Positions 5,989 through 7,073 of a stretch of 7,073 bases of DNA are shown here, piece by piece. Below the pieces are notes generated by a model, which was given only the letters and a program-made list of their open reading frames with translations, did no database searches and was not told where the DNA came from. Each line of letters starts with the position of its first letter. Position 1 is the stretch's first letter. The position numbers and the translations under genes were made by a program. The DNA is from Candidatus Aphodoplasma excrementigallinarum (GTDB lineage Bacteria; Bacillota; Clostridia; UBA1381; UMGS1253): assembly GCA_018713805.1 (NCBI GenBank), contig DVOF01000037.1, forward strand, positions 1-7,073. The letters are read 5' to 3'.

Positions 5989-6974
5989 AGGTGCATGGCC
6001 GCCTTGACCTGCTCCATCTTCCGCGCCCCAATCCGGGCCGCCTTTTCGCTCCCTGCCGCAATCAGCTCCCGCACTGCATCCTGGTGCGCTTCGTAATAGC
6101 TGCGACGTTCGCGGATAGGCGTCAATAGTGCGTCAATGCGCTCCGCCAGCCGTTCCTTGCACGCCGCGCAGCCAACTGCCCCGCTTCGGCAGGAGGCGCA
6201 GACTTCGTCATATTCTTCCGGGTTAAACGCCTTATGGTACTGGCTGACCGTGCAGACCTCCGGGTTGCCCCGGTCGGTGCGCCGGATACGGTTCGGGTCA
6301 GTAACTGCCGATTTGATTTTTGCAAATACGGTCTCCCGCCCGTCGGAAAGGTAGAGCGCATTGTTTGCGCTTTTGCCCATCTTGGCGGCGCCGTCGAGCC
6401 CGGCTATGCGCGGCGATTGGCTGATTAGCTCCTGCGGGACTTTGATGATTTCGCGCCCATCGCCATAGAGCGCATTGAACCGCCGGGCAATCTTGCGTGC
6501 CAGCTCCATATGCGGGAGCTGGTCCTCCCCGACCGGGACTGCGTCCGCGTCGCAGAAGGTGATGTCCGCCGTCTGGCTGACCGGGTAGCCCAAAAAGCCG
6601 TACGTCAAATCGTCGTAGCCGTACTGTTTGGCTTCGGTTTTGATTGTCGGGTTATGCCGCAGGACGTTGACCGACACCAGCATGGAGTAAAATACCGTCA
6701 GCTCCGCAATGGCCGGCACGGCCGACTGCTGCACCAGCGTGACCTTCTCCGGGTCAAGCCCGGCGGACAGGTTGTCGATCGCCACCTCGCAGATGTTTTT
6801 TTCTACCAGCTCCGGCTGTTCAAAATGCGTCGTCAGCGCCTGCACATCTGCCAGCAGGATAAACGTGTCGTACTCGTCCTGCAGGCGCACCCGGTTTTGG
6901 AGGCTGCCGGCATAATGGCCCAGGTGCAGCCGTCCCGTCGTCCTGTCTCCGGTTAAAATCCGTTTTTGTTTCAT
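5979..6974 (-). CDS. trpS: Tryptophanyl-tRNA synthetase with probable iron-sulfur cysteine motif
   Basis: This cytoplasmic class I enzyme attaches tryptophan to tRNA(Trp) using ATP. The 331-residue length fits bacterial TrpRS. The N terminus reads RILTGDRTTGRLHLGHYAGS, with the HIGH signature as HLGH at residues 17-20. The second signature is KMGKS at 198-202 in place of the more common KMSKS, and the DGxxKMxKSxxN context is kept. In the C-terminal part, C241, C262, C269 and C272 form C-x20-C-x6-C-x2-C. This closely resembles the C-x22-C-x6-C-x2-C set that binds a [4Fe-4S] cluster near the anticodon-binding region in Thermotoga maritima TrpRS. C259 is an extra cysteine. I chose ATG 6974 because family members start just before the TGDRxTGxLHxGH stretch and AAGGGGA lies upstream. 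An in-frame ATG at 7034, also with a good ribosome binding site, would add 20 residues. The upstream control region is cut by the window edge. Confidence 0.97.
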   Translation of the reverse strand: MKQKRILTGDRTTGRLHLGHYAGSLQNRVRLQDEYDTFILLADVQALTTHFEQPELVEKNICEVAIDNLSAGLDPEKVTLVQQSAVPAIAELTVFYSMLVSVNVLRHNPTIKTEAKQYGYDDLTYGFLGYPVSQTADITFCDADAVPVGEDQLPHMELARKIARRFNALYGDGREIIKVPQELISQSPRIAGLDGAAKMGKSANNALYLSDGRETVFAKIKSAVTDPNRIRRTDRGNPEVCTVSQYHKAFNPEEYDEVCASCRSGAVGCAACKERLAERIDALLTPIRERRSYYEAHQDAVRELIAAGSEKAARIGARKMEQVKAAMHLAL

Positions 6975-7073
6975 GGTTGTTTCCCCTTTCTTTTTTGTTT
7001 GTTTTTCTTCCTGCCGCCACCAGCCATCGTCCATATAACCGCCCCCTTTCCATAAAAATTCCCGCACGGTAAA
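6975..7073 (-). other. trpS upstream region, cut by the right window edge
   Basis: All three minus-strand frames remain open across this stretch, so coding potential cannot be judged. Reading toward trpS, it starts with CCGTGCGGGAATTTTT (7054-7069), which looks like the 3' arm of an intrinsic terminator followed by a U-run; its left arm would be outside the window. Next come a strong ribosome binding site and ATG at 7034 in frame with trpS, then an A-rich stretch and the trpS ribosome binding site. No promoter is visible. A terminator just upstream of trpS would fit either the end of another gene or an attenuator such as a T-box leader, but no T-box core sequence is present here. Confidence 0.35.
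6981..6987 (-). promoter_or_regulatory. Ribosome binding site for the family-length trpS start
   Basis: AGGGGAA on the minus strand places its G-run 8 nt before the ATG at 6974. This supports the start that gives a 331-residue TrpRS of normal length. A second purine-rich site, AAAGGGGG at 7042-7049, lies 7 nt before the in-frame ATG at 7034, so both starts could be used. Confidence 0.6.

Noticed and set aside
6971..7073. Open frame on the minus strand ending in TGA that overlaps the trpS ATG (ATGA), possibly the tail of an upstream gene
   Set aside because: The stretch is short and lysine-rich (GGRKKNKQKRKGKQP), all three frames are open here, and a terminator-like arm lies within it. Without sequence beyond the edge it cannot be supported as a gene.

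Overview
This 7.1 kb window looks like chromosomal DNA from an anaerobic, moderately GC-rich member of the Firmicutes, most likely class Clostridia. The evidence is the strong purine-rich ribosome binding sites, the consensus SigA-type promoters, a SigB/SigF/SigG-family sigma factor, a membrane-anchored AraC-type regulator and a tryptophanyl-tRNA synthetase with a probable iron-sulfur cysteine motif. I cannot place it below class with confidence. I see no mobile element, CRISPR array, rRNA or tRNA gene.

Layout from left to right: (1) 24-2282 (-), a 752-residue two-membrane-segment sensor/AraC transcription factor with a clear promoter at 2361-2389. (2) 2283-2527, a divergent intergenic region holding that promoter, two dyads and a weak promoter in the other direction. 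(3) 2528-2881 (+), a 117-residue membrane-anchored protein that resembles only the first part of a family 2 glycosyltransferase. (4) 2888-2920, a bidirectional terminator between convergent genes. (5) 2919-3614 (-), an orphan SigB/F/G-type sigma factor that seems to lack most of region 3. (6) 3626-4309 (-), a single-pass membrane protein with an extracytoplasmic domain, directly upstream of the sigma gene. (7) 4382-5866 (-), lysS, with a near-consensus promoter at 5908-5936. (8) 5979-6974 (-), trpS, whose upstream control region runs off the right edge.

The minus-strand genes lysS, membrane protein and sigma factor have no convincing promoter or terminator between them. They probably form one operon that starts at 5908-5936 and ends at the 2888-2920 terminator. 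If so, a translation gene, a membrane protein of unknown role and an alternative sigma factor are expressed together. The sigma factor has no anti-sigma or anti-anti-sigma gene beside it, so the membrane protein is the only local candidate for a partner; this is inference.

The most interesting items are the membrane-protein/short-sigma pair, the miniature glycosyltransferase-like protein, and the TrpRS cysteine motif. The last resembles the [4Fe-4S]-binding TrpRS known from Thermotoga maritima. The rest of the window is ordinary housekeeping and regulatory sequence.
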